Below, piece by piece: positions 33,543 through 43,103 of a stretch of 64,000 nt of DNA. The notes below the pieces were generated by a model. That model did no database searches. It was not told the origin of the DNA and worked only from the letters and a program-made list of their open reading frames with translations. The stretch's first letter is position 1, and the number at the start of each line of letters is the position of its first letter. This stretch comes from JAOAGA01 sp964540515 (lineage in GTDB: Bacteria; CALINM01). The translations under genes and the position numbers were made by a program. The DNA is taken from positions 124,001 to 188,000 of the forward strand of contig CAZIMS010000002.1 in NCBI GenBank assembly GCA_964540515.1. Direction: 5' to 3'.

Positions 33543-34646
33543 TTGAGAGTTTGTTATTTTGGTACCTATGAAAAAGATTATTCAAGAAATGTAATTTTTA
33601 TAGAGTCCTTAAGATCTGTTGGTGTGGATGTTATTGAAATAAATGAAGAGGTTAAGGAAAGAGATGCAAAAAGATATGGAAAGATATATATTCTTCTCCA
33701 TCTTATCATTAGATTTTTTTTTGCCTATGTAAAGTTATTATTTAAGCTTTTAACTCTCAAAGAGGTCGATGCAATCATAATTGGCTATCCATCTCATTTA
33801 GACGTAATATTTTTTTTCCCCCTATTAAAAATTAAAGGGTTAAAAATATACTTCAACCCTTTAGTATCTCTTTATGATACCTTTGTCCTCGATAGAAGGC
33901 TTTTTAATGAAGGTTCTTTTATCTCAAAGGTTATATTTTACATTGATAAAAAGGCCTTTTCTCTTTCTGATATTATCTATATAGACACAAAGACCCATAG
34001 AGATTATTTATCTACTCTCTTTAATATACCTAAAGATAAGTTTGTTATTGTTCCTGTTGGTGCTTCAGAGGAGTTTTATAGAGAGCTAAGTGGAGAGAAA
34101 AAAGCTCTTTTTACCGTACTTTATGTTGGTAAGTATATTCCTCTTCATAGCGTTGAGACTATAGTAATGGCTGCTGATATCTTAAAAGATAGGGATATAA
34201 ATTTTTTAATGGTAGGTACAGGACAAGATTATGAGAAAATTAGAAAGATTGTAATAAATAAGGGGATAAATAATATAGATTTTATTGAATGGCTTAATAG
34301 AGATAGACTTTCTAATGTAATAGCCGAGTCTCATATAGTGCTGGGTATATTTAAGAAGGATGGTAAGGCAGTTAGGGTAGTTCCAAATAAGGTTTATGAT
34401 GCATTGGCTGTAGGAGCAGTTGTGATTACAGAGAGGTCACCTGCACTTTTAGAGTTTTTTAGTGAAGAGGACCTTTTTATGGTAGAACCAGAAAATCCCG
34501 AGGAGCTTGCAAGGAAGATCTTGTTTATAAGAGATAATTATGAATACGCCCTTTCAGTGGCAAAAAGAGGCAAAGAAAGGTTATTATCCTTTGCAAGTAA
34601 AGAAGTTATTGGAAATTTATTAAAAAGTTCAATTTATAATTCTTAA
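33543..34646 (+). CDS. GT4-type glycosyltransferase
   Basis: A 367-aa GT-B protein. The N-terminal half has the Rossmann start MRVCYFGTYEKDYSRN and two hydrophobic stretches (about 55-75 and 85-105) that suggest membrane association. The C-terminal half has TVLYVGKYIPLHSVETIV, FLMVGTGQDYEKI and VVPNKVYDALAVGAVVIT, followed by EPENPEELARKI, the nucleotide-sugar half of the GT4 fold. It starts at TTG 1 nt after the LhgO-like gene. It probably adds a sugar to the lipid-linked glycan; donor unknown. Confidence 0.82.
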   Translation: MRVCYFGTYEKDYSRNVIFIESLRSVGVDVIEINEEVKERDAKRYGKIYILLHLIIRFFFAYVKLLFKLLTLKEVDAIIIGYPSHLDVIFFFPLLKIKGLKIYFNPLVSLYDTFVLDRRLFNEGSFISKVIFYIDKKAFSLSDIIYIDTKTHRDYLSTLFNIPKDKFVIVPVGASEEFYRELSGEKKALFTVLYVGKYIPLHSVETIVMAADILKDRDINFLMVGTGQDYEKIRKIVINKGINNIDFIEWLNRDRLSNVIAESHIVLGIFKKDGKAVRVVPNKVYDALAVGAVVITERSPALLEFFSEEDLFMVEPENPEELARKILFIRDNYEYALSVAKRGKERLLSFASKEVIGNLLKSSIYNS

Positions 34647-34692
34647 AATTAATTGCAATAAATTGTACCATAAGACTTAGAAGGAGATGCTA

Positions 34693-35277
34693 ATGTTTAA
34701 TAAACTAAAGGAAAAGATTGTCCATTATGCAGAAAGAAAACATGGAAGTGCCATACTGTTTTTAAACTCCTTCACAGAATCTTCTTTTTTCCCAATTCCG
34801 CCTGATTTACTTCAGATGGCCTTGTCTTTTATAAATCCCAAAAAGTCAATATTTTACGCCTTTTTGTCAACAGTTGCATCCGTATTGGGTGGTGTCTTAG
34901 GATATTTTATTGGTGTTTATCTTATGGATTATATAGGTATGCCTATAATAAATTTTTATAAACTTCAAGAACAGTTCGAAACAGTAAAAAAGATGTATTA
35001 TGAGAAGGATGTTTGGATCGTTTTTACCGCCGCCTTTACACCAATCCCCTATAAGCTTATAACAATAACAGCAGGTGCAGTTAGCTTAAATTTAATAAAC
35101 TTTATTATTGCCTCTGCCGTAGGTAGGGCAATGAGGTTTTTTCTTGTTGGTCTATCTATTTACTTTTTTGGCGAGAGGGTAAAACCCTTTCTTGCAAAAT
35201 ATCTCAATCTACTTACAGTACTTTTCTTTATACTTCTTGTGCTTGGATTTGTGGTTATAAAATATATTGTTAAATAA
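34693..35277 (+). CDS. YqaA-family (SNARE-associated/DedA-like) membrane protein
   Basis: A 194-aa polytopic membrane protein of the VTT/DedA superfamily. Motifs include HGSAILFLNSFTESSFFPIPPDLL (shown in pieces: FTESSFFPIPPDLL), GGVLGYFIGVYL, FTPIPYKLITITAGAV and ASAVGRAMRFFLVG. Relatives translocate undecaprenyl phosphate or phospholipids. I chose the ATG at 34693 because GGAG lies 6 nt upstream; the in-frame ATG at 34687 abuts it. It follows the glycan island, which uses polyprenyl phosphate. Confidence 0.88.
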   Translation: MFNKLKEKIVHYAERKHGSAILFLNSFTESSFFPIPPDLLQMALSFINPKKSIFYAFLSTVASVLGGVLGYFIGVYLMDYIGMPIINFYKLQEQFETVKKMYYEKDVWIVFTAAFTPIPYKLITITAGAVSLNLINFIIASAVGRAMRFFLVGLSIYFFGERVKPFLAKYLNLLTVLFFILLVLGFVVIKYIVK

Positions 35278-35446
35278 TATTTTGAGCCCAACTAAGAAGA
35301 GTTAAAGCTAATAAGGACAATCTTGCCTTTAAGATTTTTCTATGCTTAAGGGTAACTAATCTCTCCATTCTAATTAATTAGTCATTTAATCTTGCTTTTG
35401 CAAAACTTGATGATTAAATTAACTTTAGATTACATAGGAGGAAAAT

Positions 35447-38020
35447 ATGATAGATTTTGAGAAATTTACTACCAAGTCTCAGGCAGCAGTTCAAGGAGCC
35501 TATTCTCTCGCCCAAAAATACGATAATCAGGCCATTGAGCCAGAACACCTGTTTTATGTGCTCTTTACTGAAACAGACTCAGTTCCATCAAAAATTGTTG
35601 AGAAGATAGGAGTTAAAAGAGAGCAAATCTTATCTCAACTTGAAGAGAGGATTAAAAGATTTCCTAAGGTTCAAGGAGCAAAAGTCATCTTTTCACCTGA
35701 TATGGAAAAGGTTTTTGATAATGCTTGGAAGGAAAAGGAGGCCCTTAAGGATGATTACATTAGTACGGAACATCTTTTGTTGGGGGCTATATCTTCAGAT
35801 AAAGAGATCTCAAAATTTTTAAAATCCTTTGGGATAACCAAACAGGCAGTGCTATCTATATTGCAAAGCATTAGGGGACATCAAAGAGTTACAGATCAAA
35901 ATCCTGAAGATAAATATCAGGCCCTTGAGAAGTATGGGAAGGATCTAACTGAGCTGGCAAAAAAGGGGAAGTTAGACCCTGTTATAGGTAGAGATGAAGA
36001 GATTAGAAGAGTTATACAGGTTCTTTCAAGAAGAACAAAGAATAACCCTGTTTTAATAGGTGACCCAGGAGTTGGAAAGACAGCTATTGTGGAGGGATTA
36101 GCTCAAAGAATTATATCTGGCGATGTTCCTGAGATGTTGAAAAATAAAAAGATAGTTGCCCTTGATATGGGTTCTTTAATCGCAGGTACAAAATATAGAG
36201 GAGAGTTTGAGGACAGACTAAAGGCGGTTTTAAAAGAGGTTATTGAATCAGAAGGTAAGATCATCCTTTTTATAGATGAGCTACATACAATAGTAGGGGC
36301 AGGCGCAGCCGAGGGGGCTATGGATGCTGGGAATATGATAAAACCTCCCTTAGCTCGTGGAGAACTTCATTGCATAGGTGCTACTACCGTTGATGAATAT
36401 AGAAAATATATAGAGAAGGATGCAGCCCTCGAAAGAAGGTTTCAGCCTGTCTATGTTAATGAGCCTACTTTAGAAGATACTATAGCAATATTAAGAGGAC
36501 TTAAAGAGAAATATGAGATACACCATGGTGTTAGAATTAAAGACTCAGCAATAGTTGCTGCTGCATATCTCTCTAATAGATACATCTCAGATAGGTTCTT
36601 ACCAGATAAAGCAATAGATTTAATAGATGAGGCGGCATCAAGATTAAGAATTGAGATAGATAGTGTGCCTACAGAGATAGATGAGGTGCAAAGAAAGCTA
36701 ATTCAGCTTGAGATAGAAAGACAAGCTTTAATAAAAGAGAAGGACGAAGGTTCCCTGCAAAAATTAATAGATATAGAAAAGGAGATTGCCGAACTAAACG
36801 AAAAGCTTAGCTCCCTAAAACTAATATGGAATAGGGAGAAGGAAAAGATCACAGAGATTAGATCTATAAAAGAGGAGATAGAAAAACTAAAGATTGAAGA
36901 ACAAGATGCTTTAAGGAAAGGAGATCTCACAAAGGCTTCTGAGATAAAGTATGGCAAGCTAATAAATCTGGAAAATATGCTTAAAGAAAAAAATGAAGAG
37001 CTAAAAGATATTCAAAATAATAGAAAGATGCTAAAAGAAGAGGTAGATGAAGAAGACATCGCCCATGTACTCTCAAGATGGACAGGTATTCCTGTTGCAA
37101 AGCTTTTAGAAGGAGAGAAGGAAAAATTAATAAATATGGAGGATAGACTCTCTGATAGAGTAGTTGGGCAAAGAGATGCAATCATTGCTATATCAGATGC
37201 TGTAAGAAGAAATAGGGCAGGATTGCAAGATCCTAATAGACCTATTGGTTCCTTTTTATTTTTAGGACCTACAGGTGTAGGAAAGACAGAGCTTGCTAAG
37301 GCATTAGCAGAATTTCTCTTTGATACGGAGAAGGCTATAATAAGGCTTGATATGTCAGAATTTATGGAGAAACATTCTGTTGCTAAACTGATTGGTGCTC
37401 CTCCAGGCTATGTGGGTTACGAAGAGGGAGGATATCTAACCGAAGCGGTGAGAAGAAAACCCTACTCAGTAATCCTACTTGATGAGATAGAGAAGGCCCA
37501 CCCTGATGTTTTTAATATACTGCTTCAGGTTCTTGATGATGGTAGATTAACAGATAGTAAAGGCAGAACTGTAGATTTTAAGAATAGTATAATCATAATG
37601 ACATCAAATATTGGAAGTCCCTATATTCTTGATGAAACTTTGAGTTTTGAAGAAATAACAGATAAGGTTAGTAACTTACTAAAAGAGTATTTTAAGCCAG
37701 AGTTTTTAAATAGATTAGATGAGATTATCATATTTCATAGGCTTGAGAGAGAACACATCAAGAAGATTGTGGATATTCAGCTTAAAAATATCCAGAAAAC
37801 CCTCAAGAGTAAGGATATAGAAATAATATTTGATGAAAGTATTAAGAACTTTCTTGCTATGGAAGGCTTTGATCCAGCCTTTGGTGCAAGACCTTTAAAG
37901 AGACTAATACAAAGGGAGGTTCAAAACAGTCTTGCCAAAGAGATCCTTAAAAATTCTATAAAGGAAGGTGAAAAAATTGTTGTGAAATATAGCAATGGAA
38001 AAGTAGTTTTCGAAACTTAA
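35447..38020 (+). CDS. clpB: ATP-dependent chaperone ClpB
   Basis: An 857-aa Hsp100 disaggregase, full length. The N-domain with two repeats covers about 1-145. NBD1 has GDPGVGKTAIVEGLAQR and the pore loop GTKYRGEFEDRL, followed by the coiled-coil M-domain (about 410-525, KEKDEG...EEIEKLKIEE). NBD2 has GPTGVGKTELAKALAEF and the pore-loop region GAPPGYVGYEEGG. It works with DnaK to resolubilise aggregates. AGGAGG lies 6 nt before the ATG. The 169-nt upstream gap (35278-35446) is AT-rich and shows no certain heat-shock operator. Confidence 0.97.
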   Translation: MIDFEKFTTKSQAAVQGAYSLAQKYDNQAIEPEHLFYVLFTETDSVPSKIVEKIGVKREQILSQLEERIKRFPKVQGAKVIFSPDMEKVFDNAWKEKEALKDDYISTEHLLLGAISSDKEISKFLKSFGITKQAVLSILQSIRGHQRVTDQNPEDKYQALEKYGKDLTELAKKGKLDPVIGRDEEIRRVIQVLSRRTKNNPVLIGDPGVGKTAIVEGLAQRIISGDVPEMLKNKKIVALDMGSLIAGTKYRGEFEDRLKAVLKEVIESEGKIILFIDELHTIVGAGAAEGAMDAGNMIKPPLARGELHCIGATTVDEYRKYIEKDAALERRFQPVYVNEPTLEDTIAILRGLKEKYEIHHGVRIKDSAIVAAAYLSNRYISDRFLPDKAIDLIDEAASRLRIEIDSVPTEIDEVQRKLIQLEIERQALIKEKDEGSLQKLIDIEKEIAELNEKLSSLKLIWNREKEKITEIRSIKEEIEKLKIEEQDALRKGDLTKASEIKYGKLINLENMLKEKNEELKDIQNNRKMLKEEVDEEDIAHVLSRWTGIPVAKLLEGEKEKLINMEDRLSDRVVGQRDAIIAISDAVRRNRAGLQDPNRPIGSFLFLGPTGVGKTELAKALAEFLFDTEKAIIRLDMSEFMEKHSVAKLIGAPPGYVGYEEGGYLTEAVRRKPYSVILLDEIEKAHPDVFNILLQVLDDGRLTDSKGRTVDFKNSIIIMTSNIGSPYILDETLSFEEITDKVSNLLKEYFKPEFLNRLDEIIIFHRLEREHIKKIVDIQLKNIQKTLKSKDIEIIFDESIKNFLAMEGFDPAFGARPLKRLIQREVQNSLAKEILKNSIKEGEKIVVKYSNGKVVFET

Positions 38021-38024
38021 GGTT

Positions 38025-38074
38025 AAAAAGAGGGGGTTGAGATGTTTGTATGTAAGCCAACTATCTCTGCCCCC
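38025..38074 (-). terminator. Terminator between clpB and the convergent 38085 gene
   Basis: GGGGG (38032-38036) and GAGAT (38039-38043) pair with ATCTC (38063-38067) and CCCCC (38070-38074), with a 2-nt mismatch between the two stems. Read on the minus strand the hairpin is followed by TCTTTTT, a good terminator for the minus-strand gene. On the plus strand it may also stop clpB transcription (ATTTTA follows). Confidence 0.65.
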
Positions 38075-38084
38075 CCCATTTTAG

Positions 38085-38525
38085 TTATTGATTCATTAAC
38101 CCTACCCTTAGCTCGAGACGAGTGCTAAAAAGCCCTTCTTCTATAAAAATTATGAGATTTCTTTGGTCCTTTACAAAGCTCAAGCTTGAGGTGTTTTTAT
38201 AATTTAATACATTTTGCAAGGTCCATTTTTCTTCTATGAGGCTATTTTTAAGGGACTCTGCAAGGGAATAACCATCTACCCTGCCTCTATAAGATATTAC
38301 TCCTACTTTTATGCCTTTTGTCTCAAAGATAAAGGTGTTATCTTTGTCTAATTTCATAGAGTAGGGGACTGGTATATCTTGAATATCCCTATGGGGAAGA
38401 AAGGTTTCTTCCTCTTTAACCTCCTTTTTAACAGGTTCTTTAGTTTGGGCTTGTTGCTGTGCAAAGAGGGAATTTGCAAAAACTATTGTTACTAATAAAA
38501 TAGTGAGGCAGATAAACTTTCTCAT
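38085..38525 (-). CDS. Exported protein of unknown function
   Basis: A 146-aa precursor with a clear signal peptide (cleavage near LFA-Q, residue 22) followed by a short charged Glu/Lys linker. The mature part starts with DIPVPYSMKLDKD and has GVISYRGRVDGYSLAESL and a Trp-Leu block (KWTLQNVLNYKNTSSLSF). I have seen this general layout in periplasmic proteins of anaerobic delta-type bacteria but cannot name the family. GGGGGTGA lies about 6 nt before the ATG. It is the last gene of the minus-strand unit that includes the MBL hydrolase and sugar phosphate mutases. Confidence 0.65.
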   Translation of the reverse strand: MRKFICLTILLVTIVFANSLFAQQQAQTKEPVKKEVKEEETFLPHRDIQDIPVPYSMKLDKDNTFIFETKGIKVGVISYRGRVDGYSLAESLKNSLIEEKWTLQNVLNYKNTSSLSFVKDQRNLIIFIEEGLFSTRLELRVGLMNQ

Positions 38526-38537
38526 TTAAATCACCCC

Positions 38538-39155
38538 CTAAAAAAATGGATTATAAATTTTTTCGTTTTCTATAGTGCTTGCTGGACCATGTCCAGGATA
38601 TATTTTTGTATCATTTGGATAGACGAATATTTTTTCTTTGATAGATTTAATTATATCTTCATAGCTACCGCCAGGAAAATCAGTTCTTCCTATGCCACCA
38701 GCAAAGAGAGTATCACCAGTTATAATTATATCTTCAATTTTTAAACATATGCTGCCAGGAGAGTGGCCTGGTGTGTGTATTACTAAGATTTCTATGTTGC
38801 CAATTTTTAAAATATCACCATCTTTTAAATATAGATCTGGAGAGGGAGATGTATCTATATCGAATCCCCATAGCTTAGCACCTACATCAGCTCTTTCGAG
38901 CAATGGTTTCTCTGCTTCGTGAATTGCAAATTTTGCGCCTGTCTTTTCTTTAAGAATCTTATTGCCACCTACATGGTCAAAATGACAATGGGTGTTTATT
39001 ATATATCTCAAATTTATTCCCGATGATACGATATAACGATAAAGCTCCTCACCGTTATCACCGGGGTCTATTATACAACCTTCTTTTGTCTCTTCATCGG
39101 CTATTAAATAGCAATTAACCTCAAGGGGACCTGTGACAAAACGCTTAAATATCAT
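38538..39155 (-). CDS. Metallo-beta-lactamase-fold hydrolase (glyoxalase II-like)
   Basis: A 205-aa hydrolase. The metal motif NTHCHFDHVGG (HxHxDH) is followed by the remaining ligands in HTPGHSPGS, TGDTLFAGGIGRTDFPGG and YPGHGPAST. This YcbL/GloB-like group hydrolyses thioesters such as S-lactoylglutathione or analogues, or is related to persulfide dioxygenases. The length lacks the C-terminal substrate domain of true GloB. It starts 2 nt after the mutase stop. Confidence 0.88.
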   Translation of the reverse strand: MIFKRFVTGPLEVNCYLIADEETKEGCIIDPGDNGEELYRYIVSSGINLRYIINTHCHFDHVGGNKILKEKTGAKFAIHEAEKPLLERADVGAKLWGFDIDTSPSPDLYLKDGDILKIGNIEILVIHTPGHSPGSICLKIEDIIITGDTLFAGGIGRTDFPGGSYEDIIKSIKEKIFVYPNDTKIYPGHGPASTIENEKIYNPFF

Positions 39156-39157
39156 TA

Positions 39158-40588
39158 TTATTCATCTCCAAATATAAATTTTTTTGCGCTTTCCAGCAAA
39201 ACATTTAGAGTATCTTTACTTTCTGCTTCTGCATATATTCTTATAACAGGCTCTGTACCAGATTCTCTAAAAAGTAGCCAGCAGTCTTTTTCTAAATAAA
39301 TTTTAACCCCGTCTATCTCTTTTTTATCTATCACCTTAAGTCCACCAAATGAACGTGGTATATTTAGAAGCTTTTCTTTGAATCTTTCCTTGATTTCTGG
39401 GGTTATGAGGAAATTTTTTCTGTCAGAATAAAGAGGCCCCACCTCTTGAAAAACCTCCTTAACAAGATCTATGACAGAGAGCCCTCTTTTAGATACAATC
39501 TCTACTACGAGTAAGGCTGCTAAAATGCCGTCTTTTTCTGGCACATGTCCGTATATTGAAAGACCAGCACTTTCCTCTCCGCCAAGAACAATTTTACCGT
39601 TGGCTATCAACTCACCAATGTACTTAAAACCTACAGGTGTCTCATAAACAGGCTGATTAAACTTTCTTGCAATTCTATCAAGTAAATGTGTGGTTGCGTA
39701 AGAACGTCCTACTCCACCTAAGATTCCTTTATTTTTAAGTAGATAATAATAAATGATAGCAAGAATTAAGTTAGGTATTATAAAGATACCCCCTCTATCA
39801 ACTATGCCGAACCTGTCTCCATCACCATCGGTAGCAACACCTAAAAGTAGCTTTTTTTCTTCTTTTAACCAACTAATCATCTCTTTTAAATTGTTTTCCA
39901 TGGGGTCTGGGGCTGAACCACCGAAGTAGGGGTCTCTAAAATCATGTATTACCTTACATTTTAGACCTTCTTCTTCTAATACTCTGTCTATGTAACCTCT
40001 TGCAGTACCATACATTGGATCTATAATTATCTTGATTTGAGAAGCAGCTATAGCTTTAAAGTCAATCTTTTCTTTCAATTTATCTATATAGTTCTGAGAT
40101 GGGTCAATAACCTCAACTATCTTTTCTTTAACAATCTTTTCATAGGATAGACTTTCTTTAAAGGTTACTTGACCTAAAAGCTCGTTAGCCCTTGATTCTA
40201 TCCACTTTGTAGTCTCTGGTAATGCTGGTCCACCCCACTGAGGTGAAAACTTTATACCGTTGTATTCAGGCGGGTTGTGGCTGGCAGTAAAATTTATTGC
40301 ACCTGCTGCTTTTCTCCTCAATATCTCATAGGATATAACAGGGGTTGGTGTCTCTCTTGAGGTAATGTAAGACTTTATTCCATTAGCCGATAATATTTTA
40401 ACTGCCTCTTTTGAGTACCATTCTCCCATGAATCTACTATCATGTCCAACAATAAGGCCTTTCTCTCTTAAACCTTCCCTTGTGAGATAATCGGCTATTG
40501 CCTGAATAACTACTCTAACCCTTTCAAGAGTAAACTCTTCTCCAATAATGCCTCTCCACCCAGAGGTACCAAACTTTATCTGATTCAT
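39158..40588 (-). CDS. Phosphoglucomutase/phosphomannomutase
   Basis: A 476-aa alpha-D-phosphohexomutase. The phosphoserine loop TASHNPPEYNGIK, the metal loop DGDGDRFGIVD, the sugar-binding GGEESAG and the phosphate-binding RESGTEPVIRIY are all intact, so the enzyme should be active on glucose- or mannose-phosphate. I chose ATG 40588 because GGAGG lies 6 nt upstream; an in-frame TTG at 40615 would overlap the previous gene. It probably feeds the sugar-nucleotide supply for the glycan island. Confidence 0.93.
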   Translation of the reverse strand: MNQIKFGTSGWRGIIGEEFTLERVRVVIQAIADYLTREGLREKGLIVGHDSRFMGEWYSKEAVKILSANGIKSYITSRETPTPVISYEILRRKAAGAINFTASHNPPEYNGIKFSPQWGGPALPETTKWIESRANELLGQVTFKESLSYEKIVKEKIVEVIDPSQNYIDKLKEKIDFKAIAASQIKIIIDPMYGTARGYIDRVLEEEGLKCKVIHDFRDPYFGGSAPDPMENNLKEMISWLKEEKKLLLGVATDGDGDRFGIVDRGGIFIIPNLILAIIYYYLLKNKGILGGVGRSYATTHLLDRIARKFNQPVYETPVGFKYIGELIANGKIVLGGEESAGLSIYGHVPEKDGILAALLVVEIVSKRGLSVIDLVKEVFQEVGPLYSDRKNFLITPEIKERFKEKLLNIPRSFGGLKVIDKKEIDGVKIYLEKDCWLLFRESGTEPVIRIYAEAESKDTLNVLLESAKKFIFGDE

Positions 40589-40589
40589 A

Positions 40590-43085
40590 TTAAGCCTCCA
40601 AGCCTTCGTTGACAAGTTCTCTTATTTCTTTTATAAGCTCCTCAGCCTTTTTTTTGTCAAAAGCTTCTGCATATATATTGAAATAGGCTTTATCTGGTGA
40701 AGGGATAGCAAGGTACCATCCACCATCTTTTATTACTTTAATACCATCTATTAACTCAACATTCATTTTATTAGTTTTCTCAACAAGATACCTCATAACA
40801 AACCCCTTCTTTTCCCAAGAACAGGGTACGGTATCACTAATCATATAGGTATAGGGGATTGTCTTTTTTATCTCATATAGGGTAGTATCTAAATAAGATA
40901 AATATTCAAGCACCTTAATAATTGAATACATCCCGTCAAAGGCTGGCAAGAAATCTGAGAAGACATAACCACCATAATTTTCCCCAACGAAGAATACATC
41001 TTTCATAAGAGATGATTCCATTATAGCACGACTGGATGTTTTTGTTCTAACTGTTTCAACAGCATATTTTTTTGCTAAATCTTCTACTACCATTGATGCG
41101 TTAACAGGGACAGCTATCCTTTTTAAGTTTGACTCACATTGAAAAAGCATGGATAGTATAGTTAAAAGGTTTATAACACCATTATAGATCTCTCCTTTTT
41201 CATCAATCAGATATATTTTTTCTCCGCCAGCATCAAGAAAGACACCTAAATCTGCTTCGATTGATCTAACTATATTGCTTAGCTGGTTTAAAGAGTTTTC
41301 AAATTCTGGTTTAGTTTTTGTAAGTTTTGTGCTTTCTAAGTTTGCATTAAGGGCAATTAACTCGCAATTAAGTTTAGCAAGGATTGAAGGGAAGATGTTT
41401 GACGCACTTCCATGGGAGAAGTCTATGACAATCTTAAATTTTCTTTTACTAATATTTGAGACATTGATCTTACTTAAAAATCCTTTTCTATAACTTTCAA
41501 TAAAATCATTAGGAAACGATATCCTCCCTGTATCTTCTATTCCGACTCTTCTAAAATCTTCACCTAAGAAAAAGCGTTCAATAGCCTTTTCTTTACTGGT
41601 ACCGATATCAATTCCCCTCTCTTCATAAAACTTCATATCAATAATATCGGGGTCGAAGGGAGATTTTCTTGTGTAGACTCCACCAACCTCTCCAAAGTTT
41701 TTGGTAAGAAATCTTGCTACAGCTACAGGAATAACTCCATAATCATGTACATTAACTCCTGTAGAGAGAACACCAGTCATGAAGGCTCTGTTTATCATTC
41801 TTGAGGCAGGATGGTGATCTCTTGATGTAGCGATGGTATCGCCTTTTTTAAAGGTTGCACCGTAAGCGGCACCTAATTTTGCTGCAAACTCAGGGGTTAT
41901 CTCGAAATTGGCTAAACCACATACACCATAGGGACCAAATATTGATTTTGACCAACTCTCCCCCCAGATTAAACTACTGGCAAGTATTGCGCCATCTTCC
42001 ACTGTTTTCATGGGCCAAACCTTAACACCAGGTTTTAGTAAGCTAAATCTACCTATGGTGCAACTATCTGCTACAAACACTTCTTCCGATAGATGAGCGC
42101 CTTCTTTTATGACCGTGTTAAAACCTATTACGCTTTCCTTTAGTTCTGATAATCTTCCTATATATACATTGTCCCATATTACAGAGTCAAAAATTTTTGC
42201 GCCTTCTTCAACAACCGTATTGTTACCAATAATAGAGTTTCTTATAACAACATTTTTCTCGATCTTACAGTTATTACCTATAATCGCTAATCCTTCTATT
42301 GAGACAGTGTAGTCTAAGGTACTTCTTTGTCCTAAATAAAGTTTTTTATTTACCCTTTTATAAGGAATATCTATAGTAACTTTTTTATCAAGGATATCTA
42401 AATGAGCTAATCTATATTCCGTTAGGTTTCCCACATCTTTCCAATAACCCTCCATAAGGACACCAAATAGATTTTTCTTCTTTGTCATCATTAAAGGAAA
42501 GAGGTCTTTGCTAAAATCAAACTCTTTATTTTGTGGTATAAAATCAAAGACATTTTTCTCAAGTATATAAATACCTGTGTTAATAGTATCGCTAAAAACT
42601 TCTCCCCAACTCGGTTTTTCTAAAAACTTCTTTATCTTGCCGCTTTTTTCAGTAATTACTATACCGAAGGGTAATGGGTTCTCGACTCTTGTGAGAAGAA
42701 TAGATGCATCGGCCCTATTTTTTTTGTGGAAATTTATAGCTTCATTAAGGTTAAAGTCTGTTAAGACATCACCGGATATTACAAGAAAGGTATCGTCTAT
42801 ATATTTCTCAGCAAGCTTAACAGCTCCTGCTGTACCATAATCTTCTTTTGGAAGAATGTATTTAATATTAAGACCAAAATCTTTTCCATCTTTAAAATAA
42901 TTTTCAATAACCTCGCCTTGAAAGAAAAGAAGTACTATTAGATCTTTTATGTTATGTTTCTTTAACAAGTTCATTATATGTTCCATCATGGGCTTATTTA
43001 CGAGTGGCACCATTGGCTTAGGTATATTTTGGGTTAATGGTCTTAACCTTGTTCCAAAACCTCCAGCCATAATGACTGCCTTCAT
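40590..43085 (-). CDS. Fused mannose-1-phosphate guanylyltransferase / phosphohexomutase-like protein
   Basis: An 831-aa fusion. Residues about 1-230 are a nucleotidyltransferase with MAGGFGTRLRPLT and IPKPMVPLVNKPM. Residues about 250-370 form a left-handed beta-helix of hexapeptides. From about 380 on there is a phosphohexomutase-like region. In it the serine loop reads TSRDHHPASR instead of TASHNP, and the metal loop DGDGDR is replaced by DAGGEK, so the mutase half may be inactive or altered. This architecture is known in Gram-negative and cyanobacterial Mpg1-type proteins. It makes NDP-hexose. It starts 18 nt after the nitroreductase stop. Confidence 0.88.
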   Translation of the reverse strand: MKAVIMAGGFGTRLRPLTQNIPKPMVPLVNKPMMEHIMNLLKKHNIKDLIVLLFFQGEVIENYFKDGKDFGLNIKYILPKEDYGTAGAVKLAEKYIDDTFLVISGDVLTDFNLNEAINFHKKNRADASILLTRVENPLPFGIVITEKSGKIKKFLEKPSWGEVFSDTINTGIYILEKNVFDFIPQNKEFDFSKDLFPLMMTKKKNLFGVLMEGYWKDVGNLTEYRLAHLDILDKKVTIDIPYKRVNKKLYLGQRSTLDYTVSIEGLAIIGNNCKIEKNVVIRNSIIGNNTVVEEGAKIFDSVIWDNVYIGRLSELKESVIGFNTVIKEGAHLSEEVFVADSCTIGRFSLLKPGVKVWPMKTVEDGAILASSLIWGESWSKSIFGPYGVCGLANFEITPEFAAKLGAAYGATFKKGDTIATSRDHHPASRMINRAFMTGVLSTGVNVHDYGVIPVAVARFLTKNFGEVGGVYTRKSPFDPDIIDMKFYEERGIDIGTSKEKAIERFFLGEDFRRVGIEDTGRISFPNDFIESYRKGFLSKINVSNISKRKFKIVIDFSHGSASNIFPSILAKLNCELIALNANLESTKLTKTKPEFENSLNQLSNIVRSIEADLGVFLDAGGEKIYLIDEKGEIYNGVINLLTILSMLFQCESNLKRIAVPVNASMVVEDLAKKYAVETVRTKTSSRAIMESSLMKDVFFVGENYGGYVFSDFLPAFDGMYSIIKVLEYLSYLDTTLYEIKKTIPYTYMISDTVPCSWEKKGFVMRYLVEKTNKMNVELIDGIKVIKDGGWYLAIPSPDKAYFNIYAEAFDKKKAEELIKEIRELVNEGLEA

Positions 43086-43103
43086 AAATCCCCCTATGAT
43101 TAT

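Noticed and set aside
35278..35446. Possible heat-shock promoter or CIRCE-type operator ahead of clpB
   Set aside because: I looked for a 9-bp inverted repeat with a 9-nt spacer and for sigma-32-like boxes and saw neither. TTGATG with a weak TTACAT at 17 nt is not convincing.
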